Positions 25,593 through 34,990 of a stretch of 63,201 nt of DNA are shown here, one piece after another. Source of the stretch: Poseidonocella sp. HB161398 (lineage in GTDB: Bacteria > Pseudomonadota > Alphaproteobacteria > Rhodobacterales > Rhodobacteraceae); contig NZ_VATA01000043.1 of NCBI RefSeq assembly GCF_005870025.1, positions 1 through 63,201 on the forward strand, read 5' to 3'. The number at the start of each line of letters is the position of its first letter. Positions within the stretch are counted from its first letter, which is position 1. The translations under genes were made by a program, and so were the position numbers. The notes below the pieces were generated by a model, which was given only the letters and a program-made list of their open reading frames with translations, made no database searches and was not told the origin of the DNA.

Positions 25593-26609
25593 ATGACCCT
25601 GTCCAGGATTCTGGGAACGACGGCGCTTGCCCTTACGGCAGCCGGAGCGGTACAAGCCCAGGACGTGACGCTTCGCATCCAGACGCATTACAATCCCGAG
25701 CAGACCTCGGGCCAGCTTGCCACCCAGTTCGTCGACGACGTGGAGACCATGTCCGGCGGGGCCATCGATATCGAGATGTTCTACGCCTCCTCCGTGGTGG
25801 CGACGGTGGAGACCTTCGACGCGGCCGCCAACGGCATCATCGACTGCGACATGACCGGCGGCGCCTACCAGACCGGCAAGAACGCGGCCTTCCAGTTCGT
25901 CGGCGACATCATGGGCGGCTACGACACGCCCTACCAGCAGCTCAGCTGGCTCTACTACGGCGGCGGCATGGAGAAGGCCCAGAAACTCTACAACGAATTC
26001 GGCATGCAGCTGATCGGCTGGTGGGTCTACGGCCAGGAGTCGCTCGTCTCCTCGACCCCGATCGCGGGTCCCGACGACCTGAAGGACTGGAAATTCCGCT
26101 CGCCGCCGGGGATGGAGACCGAGATCTTCGCCAATCTCGGCGCCTCGCCGATCGTGATGGACTTCACCGAGGTCTTCACCGCGATGGAGACCGGGATCAT
26201 CGAGGGCACCGACTATTCGGGCCTGGCCAATGACGAGTCCATCGGGCTCTTCGACCTGGCCAAGCATGCCACCTATCCGGGGTTCCACTCGATGCCGTCG
26301 GACCACCTGGCGTGCAACCAGGCCGTCTGGGAAGGCCTGACCGACCAGCAGCGCCGGATCATCGAAGTGGCGATGGAGAAGCTGGCGCTGCGCTCGGCTC
26401 TCTATTTCGAGAAGGCCAATGCCGAGGCCTCGGCGCGGCTGACCGAAGCGGGCGTCACGCTGCATGACTGGTCCGCAGAGGACCGTGCGACCTTCCGCAA
26501 GGCGGCGCAGGCGGCCTGGGACGTCTGGGCCGAGAAGTCGCCCGAAGCCAAGGAGCTGGTGGAAAGCCACAAGGCCTATCTGACCCAGCTGGGCCTGATC
26601 GCGAAGTAA
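25593..26609 (+). CDS. TRAP transporter substrate-binding protein (DctP family)
   Basis: 338 residues. Signal peptide MTLSRILGTTALALTAAGAV cut near VQA; mature start QDVTLRIQTHYNPEQTSG. FRSPPGMETEIFANLGASPI contains the Arg that usually grips the carboxylate, and TDYSGLANDESIG is the second ligand region. It captures an organic acid in the periplasm for the DctQ/DctM pair next door. Given the downstream dehydratase and SDR, a sugar acid is the likely cargo. Confidence 0.9.
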   Translation: MTLSRILGTTALALTAAGAVQAQDVTLRIQTHYNPEQTSGQLATQFVDDVETMSGGAIDIEMFYASSVVATVETFDAAANGIIDCDMTGGAYQTGKNAAFQFVGDIMGGYDTPYQQLSWLYYGGGMEKAQKLYNEFGMQLIGWWVYGQESLVSSTPIAGPDDLKDWKFRSPPGMETEIFANLGASPIVMDFTEVFTAMETGIIEGTDYSGLANDESIGLFDLAKHATYPGFHSMPSDHLACNQAVWEGLTDQQRRIIEVAMEKLALRSALYFEKANAEASARLTEAGVTLHDWSAEDRATFRKAAQAAWDVWAEKSPEAKELVESHKAYLTQLGLIAK

Positions 26610-26669
26610 TCCCGTCCATCCCCGGCAGGGCGGGCGCCGTCCGTCCTGCCGCCAGCGGAGAATACTGCC

Positions 26670-27479
26670 ATGACGCAAGACAGCATCTGGCTGGGTCCCC
26701 TGCGGAGACCGGTCGGCCTCGGCGCGCTCGCCGCCTGCGCCGTCGCCGCGATCACCTTCCTTTGGCTCGTCCTCCGGCATTTCACCGCCGCCGAGCCCAT
26801 CGGCATGTACGACATGCTGCGCCCGGCGGGCCGGCTGTCCGTGCTGCTGATGCTCTGGTCGCTCTTTGCGGCGGTGCTGCTCGGAGCGGCCTGGCTGTCG
26901 GACACGGTGGCGCCGCTCGAGACCCGGCCCACCGGGCCCTTCGACATCCTGTCCCTCATCTGCGCCCGCGTCGCGATGATCGGCATCACCGGCATCGTGG
27001 TGTCGATGTTCTACGAGGTCGTGGCGCGCTACGTCTTCGAGAAGCCGACGCTCTGGGCCAACGAGCTTTCCCTGTGGATCGCGGGCTTCGTCTTCCTGCT
27101 GGCGGGGCTCTATGCCATGCAGCAGCGCACGCATATCCGCATCTTCGTGATCTACGACCTGCTGCCGCGCCCGGTGCAGAGGGCCTCGGACGTGCTGTCG
27201 GTCTTCCTGGTCTGCTTCTTCGCCTTCTGCCTGGTCTGGGGCGGCTGGAACGAGGCGGTCAGCAAGCTGGCGCGGATGGAGACTTTCGGCACCGCCTGGG
27301 ACCCGCCCATCCCCGCCACGATCAAGGCCGCGATCCTGATCACCGTCGTGATGGTTGCCGTGCAGTCCGTGTCGAACCTGATCGCCGACTGGAACAAGAC
27401 GGCCGGGCATCATTCGCCCATGGACGACATCGACGAGGCGGAGATCGAGAACATCCGCCGGACCCTGAAGGAAGACTGA
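26670..27479 (+). CDS. TRAP small permease (DctQ) with N-terminal extension
   Basis: 269 residues, whereas common DctQ subunits have about 160-200. The canonical four-helix part (from about residue 90) contains FYEVVARYVFEKPTLWANEL and QRTHIRIFVIYDLLP. Before it lie about 85 extra residues with two more predicted membrane segments (LGALAACAVAAITFLWLV and LSVLLMLWSLFAAVLLGAA). One base separates its stop from dctM. The extension pairs with an enlarged DctM and is probably a subfamily feature. Confidence 0.87.
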   Translation: MTQDSIWLGPLRRPVGLGALAACAVAAITFLWLVLRHFTAAEPIGMYDMLRPAGRLSVLLMLWSLFAAVLLGAAWLSDTVAPLETRPTGPFDILSLICARVAMIGITGIVVSMFYEVVARYVFEKPTLWANELSLWIAGFVFLLAGLYAMQQRTHIRIFVIYDLLPRPVQRASDVLSVFLVCFFAFCLVWGGWNEAVSKLARMETFGTAWDPPIPATIKAAILITVVMVAVQSVSNLIADWNKTAGHHSPMDDIDEAEIENIRRTLKED

Positions 27480-27480
27480 G

Positions 27481-29109
27481 ATGGAATTCCTCGACTTCTT
27501 CGCCTGGATGAAGGTGGCCGATGTCGGCACGCTGTCGCTGGTGACGCTGGGCATGATGTTCGTGCTGCTCGCGCTCGGCATGCCCCTGGGCTTCGCCTCT
27601 GCCTTCCTTGCCGTTGCCGTGCTGGTGATGAAATTCGGCCCCGAGCTGCTGTTCTCGAATTTCGGCCGCGGGCCCTTCGCGGTGCTGGGCCAGGCGATCT
27701 ACCGGCAGATGACGAACTACGTCCTGATATCGATCCCGCTCTTCATCTTCATGGCGGCGCTCCTGGAACGCTCCGGCATCGCTCGGGACATGTATTCCTC
27801 GCTGAACGTGTGGCTGTCGCGGACCCGCGGCGGCATCGCCATCGTGACCTCGATCATGGCCGTCATCATGGCCGCCATGTCCGGGATCATCGGCGGCGAG
27901 GTGGTGCTGCTGGGCCTGATCGCCCTGCCGCAGATGCTGCGGCTGGGCTACAACCAGAACCTCGCCATCGGCACGATCTGCGCGAGCGGCAGCCTCGGCA
28001 CGATGATCCCGCCCTCGATCGTGCTGATCTTCTACGGGCTGATCACCGAGACCTCGATCAAGGCGCTGTTCACCGCATCCTTCCTGCCGGGCTTCATGCT
28101 GGCCTCGTTCTTCGTGATCTACATCCTGGTGCGGACCCGGCTGAACCCCGAGATGGCGCCCTTGCCGCCCGAGGATCCGGACGCGCCTGCGGGCGGCGAG
28201 AAGGCGCTGATGTTCCTCGGCTTCCTCTGCCGCCTGGGCATCTGGATCGGCGGCGTGCTGTTCCTGCGCGCGGTGTTCTTCACGCTGACCGGCGCCAACG
28301 AGATCCGCGAGGGCGTCGACCCGATCTTCCTCGGGATGGTGTCGCACCTGCCCTGGCTCGGCGGTTTCGCGATCCTCGCCGCGGTGGTCATGCTCTTCGT
28401 GGTCGGCCGCGAGCGCACCGCCGCCGGCTGGGAGATGGGCAAGGGCCTCGTCGCGCCGATCATCGTCATCGGCGTGGTGCTGGGCTCGATCTACGGCGGC
28501 ATCACCGGCATCACCGAGGCGGCCGGCATGGGCGTGATCGCGGTCTTCGTGCTGGGGCTGGTGCGCCGCGAGATGACCTTCGAGATCGTCTGGGACAGCC
28601 TGCTGCGCACGCTGCGCTCCACCGGCACGATCATCTGGGTGACGATCGGCGCCGCGGCGCTGGCGGCGGCCTATACGCTGGCGGGCGGACCGACATACGT
28701 GGCGAACGCGATCGTCGGCGCCGACCTGCCCACGATGGGGATCATCCTGGTGATGATGGCGATCTTCCTGGTCATGGGGATGTTCATGGACTGGGTCGGC
28801 ATCGTGCTGCTGATCATGCCGGTCTTCCTGCCGATCGTGCTGAAGCTGCCGGTGGAGGAGCTGGGCCTCCTGGGCGGGCTCGACCCGGCGCATGTGGCGA
28901 TCTGGTTCGGCGTGGTCTTCTGCATGAACATGCAGGTGAGCTTCCTGTCGCCGCCCTTCGGGCCTGCCGCCTTCTACCTGAAATCGGTGGCGCCTGCGCA
29001 TATCTCGCTGACCGACATCTTCAAGGGGTTCCTGCCCTTCATCGCGCTCCAGCTGGCCGCGCTCGCCGTGCTGCTGATCTGGCCGCCGATGGTGTCGATC
29101 TTCCTGTGA
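27481..29109 (+). CDS. TRAP large permease (DctM), enlarged form
   Basis: 542 residues against about 425-430 in the common form. The first half has GMPLGFASAFLAVAV, YVLISIPLFIFMAALLERSG and GTICASGSLGTMIPPSIVL. A roughly 110-residue insert (about 225-330, with PPEDPDAPAGGEKA and two or more added helices) precedes GSIYGGITGITEAAGMGV. It carries the ion-coupled transport path. The stop is followed by a 28-bp perfect palindrome. Confidence 0.9.
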   Translation: MEFLDFFAWMKVADVGTLSLVTLGMMFVLLALGMPLGFASAFLAVAVLVMKFGPELLFSNFGRGPFAVLGQAIYRQMTNYVLISIPLFIFMAALLERSGIARDMYSSLNVWLSRTRGGIAIVTSIMAVIMAAMSGIIGGEVVLLGLIALPQMLRLGYNQNLAIGTICASGSLGTMIPPSIVLIFYGLITETSIKALFTASFLPGFMLASFFVIYILVRTRLNPEMAPLPPEDPDAPAGGEKALMFLGFLCRLGIWIGGVLFLRAVFFTLTGANEIREGVDPIFLGMVSHLPWLGGFAILAAVVMLFVVGRERTAAGWEMGKGLVAPIIVIGVVLGSIYGGITGITEAAGMGVIAVFVLGLVRREMTFEIVWDSLLRTLRSTGTIIWVTIGAAALAAAYTLAGGPTYVANAIVGADLPTMGIILVMMAIFLVMGMFMDWVGIVLLIMPVFLPIVLKLPVEELGLLGGLDPAHVAIWFGVVFCMNMQVSFLSPPFGPAAFYLKSVAPAHISLTDIFKGFLPFIALQLAALAVLLIWPPMVSIFL

Positions 29110-29114
29110 CCGAG

Positions 29115-29142
29115 GCAAGGGGGGAGGGCCCTCCCCCCTTGC
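29115..29142. terminator. 28-bp perfect palindrome after dctM
   Basis: The left arm GCAAGGGGGGAGGG is followed directly by its exact complement CCCTCCCCCCTTGC. It lies 5 bp after the dctM stop and 33 bp before the dehydratase start. It may attenuate transcription or protect the upstream mRNA; no T-run. Confidence 0.6.
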
Positions 29143-29175
29143 ACCCCCCTCCCCCCGTTCCGGAGCCAATTGCCA

Positions 29176-30666
29176 ATGAGTACCGTCCGCTTGTCCGAAG
29201 CCGACAACGTGGTCACCGCCATCCGCCCGCTCGCGCCGGGCGAGCATGGCGCGGCCGAACCCGTCCCGCGCGGCCACAAGCTGGCGGCCCGGCCGATCGC
29301 CAAAGGCGAGCCGGTGGTGAAATACGCCCAGGTGATCGGCTATGCCGCCGGGGACATCGCGGCAGGCGCCCATGTCCACACCCACAACTGCGAATTCCGC
29401 AATGTCGATCACGCGCATGATTTCGCGTCGAACCTGCAGCCGGCCCCGGCGCCCGCGGCGCAGGACACGTTCCTGGGATACCGCCGGGCGAACGGCAGGG
29501 TCGGCACGCGCAACTACATCGCCATCCTGACCTCGGTGAACTGCTCGGCCACCGCCGCGCGCCGCATCGCCGAGCACTTCACCCCCGAGAGGCTGGCGGC
29601 CTATCCCAATGTCGACGGCGTCACCGCCTTCGTCCACGGCACCGGCTGCGCGATGGGCGGCGACGGCACCGGCTTCGAGATCCTGCAGCGGGTGCTCTGG
29701 GGCTATGCGAGGAACCCCAATGTCGGCGGCGTCCTGATGGCCGGGCTCGGGTGCGAGGGCATGCAGATCGGCTGGCTGCTCGAGGCCTACGGGATCACGC
29801 CCGGGCCGCAGTTCCGGGTGATGACCATCCAGGAGGAAGGCGGGCTGCAGAACACCATCCGCCACGGAATCGAGATGATCGAGGAGATGCTGCCCGACGT
29901 CGACAGGGCGCGGCGCGAGGCGTGCCCCGTCTCGGAACTGACCGTGGCGCTGCAATGCGGCGGCTCGGATGCCTGGTCGGGGATCACCGCGAACCCGGCC
30001 CTGGGCCATGCCTGCGACCTGCTGGTGGCGCAGGGCGGCACCGGCGTGCTGGCCGAGACGCCCGAGATCTACGGCGCCGAGCACCTGCTGACCGCGCGCG
30101 CGGTGGACGAGGCGACCGGGCGGAGGCTGCTAGGGCTGATCGACTGGTGGCAGGACTACACCGCGCGCGCCGGCGGCAACATGGACAACAATCCCAGCCC
30201 CGGCAACAAGAAGGGCGGCCTGACCACGATCCTCGAGAAGTCGCTGGGCGCCGCCGCCAAGGGCGGGACGACGCCGCTGACCGGGGTCTACCGCTATGCC
30301 GAGCAGGTCGACCGGAAGGGCTTCGCCTTCATGGACAGCCCGGGCTACGATCCGGCCTCGGTGACCGGGCAGATCGCGGGCGGCTGCAACCTGGTGTGCT
30401 TCACCACGGGGCGCGGCTCGGCCTTCGGATCGAAGCCCTCGCCGACGGTGAAGATCGCGTCCAACACGGAGATGTTCCAGCGGATGCAGGGCGACATGGA
30501 CATCAATGCCGGGCGCATCCTGAGCGAGGGCGTGCCGGTCGAGGAGGTCGGCCGGGAGATCTACGAAATGTGGCTGCGCGTGGCCTCGGGCGAGATGTCC
30601 AAGTCCGAAGCCCAGGGCCTGGGCGACTACGAGTTCGTGCCCTGGCTGGTCGGCGCGGTAATGTGA
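29176..30666 (+). CDS. UxaA-family altronate/sugar-acid dehydratase
   Basis: 496 residues from ATG 29176. The N-terminal SAF domain has THNCEFRNVDHAHDF with His/Cys ligands; the large domain has GYRRANGRVGTRNYIAILTS, NCSATAARRIAEHF, HGTGCAMGGDG, GLGCEGMQIG, LQCGGSDAWSG and DNNPSPGNKKGGLTTILEKS. This layout fits altronate, galactarate and related dehydratases that form 2-keto-3-deoxy acids using Fe. It is downstream of the TRAP genes and 10 bp before an SDR, so it likely handles the imported acid. Confidence 0.88.
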   Translation: MSTVRLSEADNVVTAIRPLAPGEHGAAEPVPRGHKLAARPIAKGEPVVKYAQVIGYAAGDIAAGAHVHTHNCEFRNVDHAHDFASNLQPAPAPAAQDTFLGYRRANGRVGTRNYIAILTSVNCSATAARRIAEHFTPERLAAYPNVDGVTAFVHGTGCAMGGDGTGFEILQRVLWGYARNPNVGGVLMAGLGCEGMQIGWLLEAYGITPGPQFRVMTIQEEGGLQNTIRHGIEMIEEMLPDVDRARREACPVSELTVALQCGGSDAWSGITANPALGHACDLLVAQGGTGVLAETPEIYGAEHLLTARAVDEATGRRLLGLIDWWQDYTARAGGNMDNNPSPGNKKGGLTTILEKSLGAAAKGGTTPLTGVYRYAEQVDRKGFAFMDSPGYDPASVTGQIAGGCNLVCFTTGRGSAFGSKPSPTVKIASNTEMFQRMQGDMDINAGRILSEGVPVEEVGREIYEMWLRVASGEMSKSEAQGLGDYEFVPWLVGAVM

Positions 30667-30676
30667 GGAGAACGAC

Positions 30677-31402
30677 ATGAGACTGCAGGGAAAGCGCGCC
30701 TTCGTGACGGCGGCCGGACAGGGGATCGGCCGGGCGGTGGCGCAGGCCTTCGCGGCGGAAGGCGCCGAGGTGACGGCGACCGATCTGAAGCCGGAGCTTC
30801 TGGACGGGCTGGAGGTCGCCCATGCCTTCGCGCTCGACGTGCTCGACAAGGCGGCGCTGAGCGCGGCGATCGAGGCGGCGCAGCCCGACATCCTGATGAA
30901 CTGCGCGGGGGTGGTCCATGCCGGCACCATCGCCGAGGCGACGGATGCGGAGTTCAATTTCGCCTTCGCGCTGAATGTCCGCGCGCAGTTCCACGCGATC
31001 CAGGCGGCGCTGCCGGGGATGGTGGAGCGCGGCGGCGGCTCGGTGATCAACATCGCCTCGGTGGCCAGCTCGGTGATCGCGGCGCCGGGGCGCTGCATCT
31101 ATGGCGCCTCGAAGGCGGCGGTGATCGGCCTGACCAAATCGGTGGCGGTGGACTACGTGACCAGGGGGGTGCGGGTGAACTGCATCTGCCCGGGCACCGT
31201 GGACAGCCCGTCGCTGCACGAGCGCCTGCGCGCCACCGGCGACTACGACGCGGCGATGAAGGCCTTCATCGCCCGCCAGCCGATGGGCCGGATCGGCGCG
31301 CCCGAGGAGATCGCGCATCTGGCGGTCTACCTGGCCTCGGACGAGTCGAAATTCACCACCGGGCAGGCGCATATCATCGACGGCGGCTGGGCGGCGGCGT
31401 GA
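30677..31402 (+). CDS. SDR, 2-keto-3-deoxy-sugar acid dehydrogenase-like
   Basis: 241 residues. LQGKRAFVTAAGQGIGRAVA, NCAGVVHAG, catalytic CIYGASKAAVIGLTKSVA, and VRVNCICPGTVDSPSLHERL, the latter diagnostic of the BDH2/keto-deoxy-fuconate dehydrogenase branch. It would oxidise a 2-keto-3-deoxy acid to the 2,4-diketo acid that the FAH hydrolase at 23849-24694 could cleave. Stop overlaps the next gene's GTG start. Confidence 0.82.
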   Translation: MRLQGKRAFVTAAGQGIGRAVAQAFAAEGAEVTATDLKPELLDGLEVAHAFALDVLDKAALSAAIEAAQPDILMNCAGVVHAGTIAEATDAEFNFAFALNVRAQFHAIQAALPGMVERGGGSVINIASVASSVIAAPGRCIYGASKAAVIGLTKSVAVDYVTRGVRVNCICPGTVDSPSLHERLRATGDYDAAMKAFIARQPMGRIGAPEEIAHLAVYLASDESKFTTGQAHIIDGGWAAA

Positions 31403-32295
31403 GCCACGCCCCGGTCGCCCCGAAAGAGGAGCGCACCGCGCTCGGGCTGGGGCTGATGGCGCTCGGCGTGACCTTCATGACGTGCATCGACACCTCGGCG
31501 AAGTGGCTTCTGCTCGCCGGGGTGCCGGTGGTGCAGATCGTCTTCATGCGCTACGCGGTGGCGCTGGTCCTCGCGCTCGGCTGGTTCCTGCCGCGCGAGG
31601 GGGTGCCGGTGCTGCGCTCGCGCCGTCCGCTGCTGCAGCTGCTGCGCTCCTTCGCGCTCCTGGGCAGCACGGCGTGCAACTTCGCCGCGCTGCAGTTCCT
31701 GCCGATCACCATGACCACGACGATCATGTTCGCCGGTCCCATTGCGGTGACGCTGCTGTCGATCCCGGTGCTCGGGGAGACCGTCGGGATCCGGCGCGTG
31801 GCCGCGGTCTGCACCGGATTCTTCGGCGTGATGGTGGTGGTCCAGCCCTGGGGGGCGGAGTTCGATCCGGCGGTATTGCTGTCGGTGGGCGCGATGCTCT
31901 CGGCCTCGGTCTACTACATCGTCACGCGGATGATCGCCGGGTCGGAAAGCATCTCGACCAGCCAGGTCTGGAGCACGGGGCTGGCGACGCTGGCCTTCGC
32001 GCCGGTCGCGCTGGCGCAATGGACCTGGCCCGAGAGCCTCGGCACCGGGCTGGTCCTGCTGCTGGTCGGCGTCTTCGGCGGCACGGCGCATACGCTGGCC
32101 ACGATGGCGCACCGCTATGCCGACGCCTCGATCCTGGCGCCGGTCGTCTATGTGCAGATCGTCCAGGCCGCGATCGCGGGCATCCTGGTCTTCGGCACCT
32201 GGCCGACGCAATGGACGCTGCTCGGCGGGGCGATCATCGCGGGCTCGAGCTGGTACATCATCCAGCGCGAGCGCGCGGCACGGCGGGGGCTCTGA
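31399..32295 (+). CDS. EamA/DMT-family transporter
   Basis: 298 residues from GTG 31399, overlapping the SDR stop by 4 bp. Two EamA repeats, about ten membrane segments: LGLMALGVTFMTCIDTSAKW opening, FMRYAVALVLALGWFLP, and the second repeat starting near VGAMLSASVYYIVTRMI. Family members export metabolites or amino acids. Last gene of the TRAP operon; a hairpin spans its stop. Confidence 0.87.
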   Translation: MSHAPVAPKEERTALGLGLMALGVTFMTCIDTSAKWLLLAGVPVVQIVFMRYAVALVLALGWFLPREGVPVLRSRRPLLQLLRSFALLGSTACNFAALQFLPITMTTTIMFAGPIAVTLLSIPVLGETVGIRRVAAVCTGFFGVMVVVQPWGAEFDPAVLLSVGAMLSASVYYIVTRMIAGSESISTSQVWSTGLATLAFAPVALAQWTWPESLGTGLVLLLVGVFGGTAHTLATMAHRYADASILAPVVYVQIVQAAIAGILVFGTWPTQWTLLGGAIIAGSSWYIIQRERAARRGL

Positions 32296-32306
32296 AGCGC
32301 CCCCGC
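32283..32306. terminator. Bidirectional hairpin between convergent genes
   Basis: Arms GCGGGGGC and GCCCCCGC around 8 nt, spanning the eamA stop and facing the end of the minus-strand SDR at 32329. Confidence 0.55.
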
Positions 32307-32328
32307 GGGGCCTTTCCGGGACGGCGCG

Positions 32329-33063
32329 TCAGCCGCGGCCGACATAGGGCATGGCGGTGGCCATCACCGTCATGACCTGCACATTCGCCTCGAGCGGCAG
32401 CGACGCCATGTGCAGCACCGATTTCGCCACGTTCGACACGTCCATCACCGGTTCCACCGCGATCGAGCCGTCGGCCTGCGGCACGCCCCTGGTCATCTTC
32501 TCGGCCATGTCGGTCAGCGTGTTGCCGATGTCGATCTGGCCGCAGGCGATGTTGAAGGGCCGCCCGTCCAGCGACACGGTCTTGGTCAGGCCCAGCACCG
32601 CGTGCTTCGACGCCGTATAGGCGGCCGAGCCCCAGCGCGGCACATAGGCCGAGACCGATCCGTTGTTGATGATCCGCCCGCCCTGCGGGTCCTGGCGGCG
32701 CATGATCCGGAAGGCGGCGCGCGCCGCGATGAAGGCGCCGGTCACGTTCACGTCGATCAGGTTGCGCCAGTCGGCGACGGAGATCTCGTCGATCGGCGCG
32801 CCCTTCAGCGAGACGCCCGCATTGTTGAAGAGCGCGTCGAGATGGCCCCATTCGGCCGCGGCCTTGTCGAAGGCCGCGTCGGTGGAGGCCTCGTCGGTGA
32901 CGTCGCAGGGCAGGATCAGCGCCTTCGCATGGCCCTGGGCGGTCTCTTCCAGCGTGTCCCGGCGGCGCCCGGCCAGCGCCACGTCCCATCCTGCCTCCAG
33001 GAAGGTGCGGGCCGTTGCGCGGCCGATGCCGCTTCCGGCGCCGGTGATGATGATGGTCGGCAT
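32329..33063 (-). CDS. SDR-family oxidoreductase
   Basis: 244 residues from ATG 33063. IIITGAGSGIGRATARTFLE, NNAGVSLKG, NNGSVSAYVPRWGSAAYTAS with Tyr and Lys of the active site, and CGQIDIGNTLT. NGSVSA replaces the common I(A/S)S, and the glycine-rich motif is TGAGSGIG. It lies 10 bp after the XylD-like gene. It could oxidise the sugar or a later intermediate; the substrate is not readable. Confidence 0.82.
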   Translation of the reverse strand: MPTIIITGAGSGIGRATARTFLEAGWDVALAGRRRDTLEETAQGHAKALILPCDVTDEASTDAAFDKAAAEWGHLDALFNNAGVSLKGAPIDEISVADWRNLIDVNVTGAFIAARAAFRIMRRQDPQGGRIINNGSVSAYVPRWGSAAYTASKHAVLGLTKTVSLDGRPFNIACGQIDIGNTLTDMAEKMTRGVPQADGSIAVEPVMDVSNVAKSVLHMASLPLEANVQVMTVMATAMPYVGRG

Positions 33064-33073
33064 GGCAGTCCTC

Positions 33074-34855
33074 TCAGTGGTTGTCGCGCGGCAGGTCGTT
33101 CCCGATCTTCTGGTAGGCGGTGGCCAGCTCGAGGCAGCCGCCATCGGAAAGCTGGCCGACATGGCGGCGGTAGATCTCCTGCCAGGGCGTCTGGTTGCGG
33201 ATTTCGGGCGCCTCCCAGGCGTCGATGCGCGCCTGCCATTCGGCCGGGTCGACCAGCGCGTCCATCCGGCTCGCGTTCAGGTCGAGCCGCACCGTGTCGC
33301 CGGTCTTCAGATGCGCCAGCCCGCCGCCGACCACCGCCTCGGGCGAGGCGTTGAGGATCGAGGGGCTTTCCGAGGTGCCCGACTGCCGCCCGTCGCCGAC
33401 GGTGGGCAGGTGGTTGATGCCCTGCTTGAGCACCGCATCCGGCGGCTGCATGTTCACCACCTCGGCCGAGCCGGGATAGCCGACGCAGCCCACGCCGCGG
33501 ATGAACAGGATCGTCCGGTCGTCGATCCCGAGGGACGCGTCGTTGATCCGCTCGTGATAGTCCTCGGGGCCCTCGAAGACCACGGCACGGGCCTCGTAGA
33601 TGCCCTCGCGCCCCGGCTCCGACAGGTAGCGGGCGCGGAAATCCTCGGAGATCACGCTGGTCTTCATCAGGGCCGAGTCGAAGAGATTGCCCGAGAGCAC
33701 CTTGAACCCGGCATGCGGGCGCAGCGGCTCCGCCACGGTGCGGATCACGTCCGCGTCCCGGCTTTCCCAGCCCTCCAGCGCCTCGGCCAGGGTCTTTCCG
33801 CTCGCGGTCATCGCGCCCTCGTGCAGCAGCCCGGCCTTCCTCATCTCGCCCATCACCGCAGGCACGCCGCCCGCGCGGAAGAAGCTCTCGCCCAAGTATG
33901 TCCCGGCGGGCTGCATGTTGACCAGCAGCGGCACGTCATAGCCGACTTTCTGCCAGTCGGTCACGTCGAGCTCGACGCCGACATGGCGCGCGACGGCCTG
34001 CAGATGCGGCGGCGCGTTGGTGGACCCGCCGATGGCGGAGTTGACCTTGATGGCGTTCTCGAAGGCCTCGCGGGTCATGATGTCCGAGGGCTTCAGGTCC
34101 TCCAGCACCATGCCGACGATCCGCTTGCCGGTCTCGTAGGCCATGTTCATCCGCTCGCGGAACGGCGCCGGGATCGCCGAGCTGCCGGTCAGCGTCATCC
34201 CCAGCGCCTCGGCCATCGCGTTCATCGTCGAGGCCGTGCCCATCGTGTTGCAGTGCCCCAGCGAGGGGGCGGAGGCGCAGACGCGGTCCATGAATTCGTC
34301 ATAGCCGATCTCGCCCTCGGCCAGCAGGCGGCGGCTTTCCCAGATGATGGTGCCCGAGCCCGCGCGCTTGCCCTTCCACCAGCCGTCGAGCATCGGCCCG
34401 CCATTGAGCGCGATTGCCGGAATGTCGACGGTGGCGGCCCCCATCAGCATCGCGGGCGTGGTCTTGTCGCAGCCGGTGGTCAGCACGACGCCGTCGATCG
34501 GATAGCCGTGCAGCACCTCGACGAGGCCCAGATAGGACAGGTTGCGGTCGAGCGCGGCCGTCGGACGCTTGCCGGTCTCCTGGATCGGGTGGACCGGGAA
34601 TTCCATCGGGATGCCGCCCGCGTCGCGGATGCCGACCTTGATCCGGTCCATCAGGAAGATGTGGATCTTGTTGCACGGCGCCAGGTCGCTGCCGGTCTGC
34701 GCAATGCCGATGACCGGGCGGTCGCCCTGCAGCTCTCCCTGGGTGTAGCCCTGGTTCTGGTAGCGCTCGACATAGAGCGCCGTCATGCCGGGGTTGTTGG
34801 GATTGTCGAACCATTCCTGCGAGCGGAATCGCTTGTTGGCGCGGGTGTCGCCCAT
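33074..34855 (-). CDS. Sugar-acid dehydratase, IlvD/Edd family (XylD/arabinonate type)
   Basis: 593 residues (Caulobacter XylD is about 590). [77 protein letters not shown] (Fe-S cysteines in CDK and CNTMG), [32 protein letters not shown] and the PRDNH end match D-xylonate/L-arabinonate dehydratases. It makes a 2-keto-3-deoxy-pentonate, the substrate of the enzymes at 14390 and 16925. Its promoter holds operator site 5. Confidence 0.88.
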   Translation of the reverse strand: MGDTRANKRFRSQEWFDNPNNPGMTALYVERYQNQGYTQGELQGDRPVIGIAQTGSDLAPCNKIHIFLMDRIKVGIRDAGGIPMEFPVHPIQETGKRPTAALDRNLSYLGLVEVLHGYPIDGVVLTTGCDKTTPAMLMGAATVDIPAIALNGGPMLDGWWKGKRAGSGTIIWESRRLLAEGEIGYDEFMDRVCASAPSLGHCNTMGTASTMNAMAEALGMTLTGSSAIPAPFRERMNMAYETGKRIVGMVLEDLKPSDIMTREAFENAIKVNSAIGGSTNAPPHLQAVARHVGVELDVTDWQKVGYDVPLLVNMQPAGTYLGESFFRAGGVPAVMGEMRKAGLLHEGAMTASGKTLAEALEGWESRDADVIRTVAEPLRPHAGFKVLSGNLFDSALMKTSVISEDFRARYLSEPGREGIYEARAVVFEGPEDYHERINDASLGIDDRTILFIRGVGCVGYPGSAEVVNMQPPDAVLKQGINHLPTVGDGRQSGTSESPSILNASPEAVVGGGLAHLKTGDTVRLDLNASRMDALVDPAEWQARIDAWEAPEIRNQTPWQEIYRRHVGQLSDGGCLELATAYQKIGNDLPRDNH

Positions 34856-34990
34856 GTCGCTGTCTCCTCCGGACCGGCGGGGGCCGACGCATTTTCCGCG
34901 CGCCGGCACCTCTCCGCCTTTGACAGTCATGCGAAATGGTATACCAAAAAGCAAGGGACAATATTCGCCTTTGGGAGGAGCGCCGAATCC
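34856..34990. promoter_or_regulatory. Divergent promoter of xylD-like gene and azlCD
   Basis: 135 bp holding operator site 5. TTGGGAGGAG precedes the azlC ATG at 34991. Confidence 0.6.
34937..34946. promoter_or_regulatory. FadR-type GntR operator, site 5
   Basis: TGGTATACCA inside GAAATGGTATACCAAAAA, midway between the divergent starts at 34855 and 34991. Confidence 0.75.

Noticed and set aside
24741-27581. 946-codon minus-strand open frame over the TRAP genes
   Set aside because: Only its last 220 codons (the GntR gene) have real features; the rest is His/Arg/Asp-rich antisense of dctP and dctQ, and it crosses two operators.
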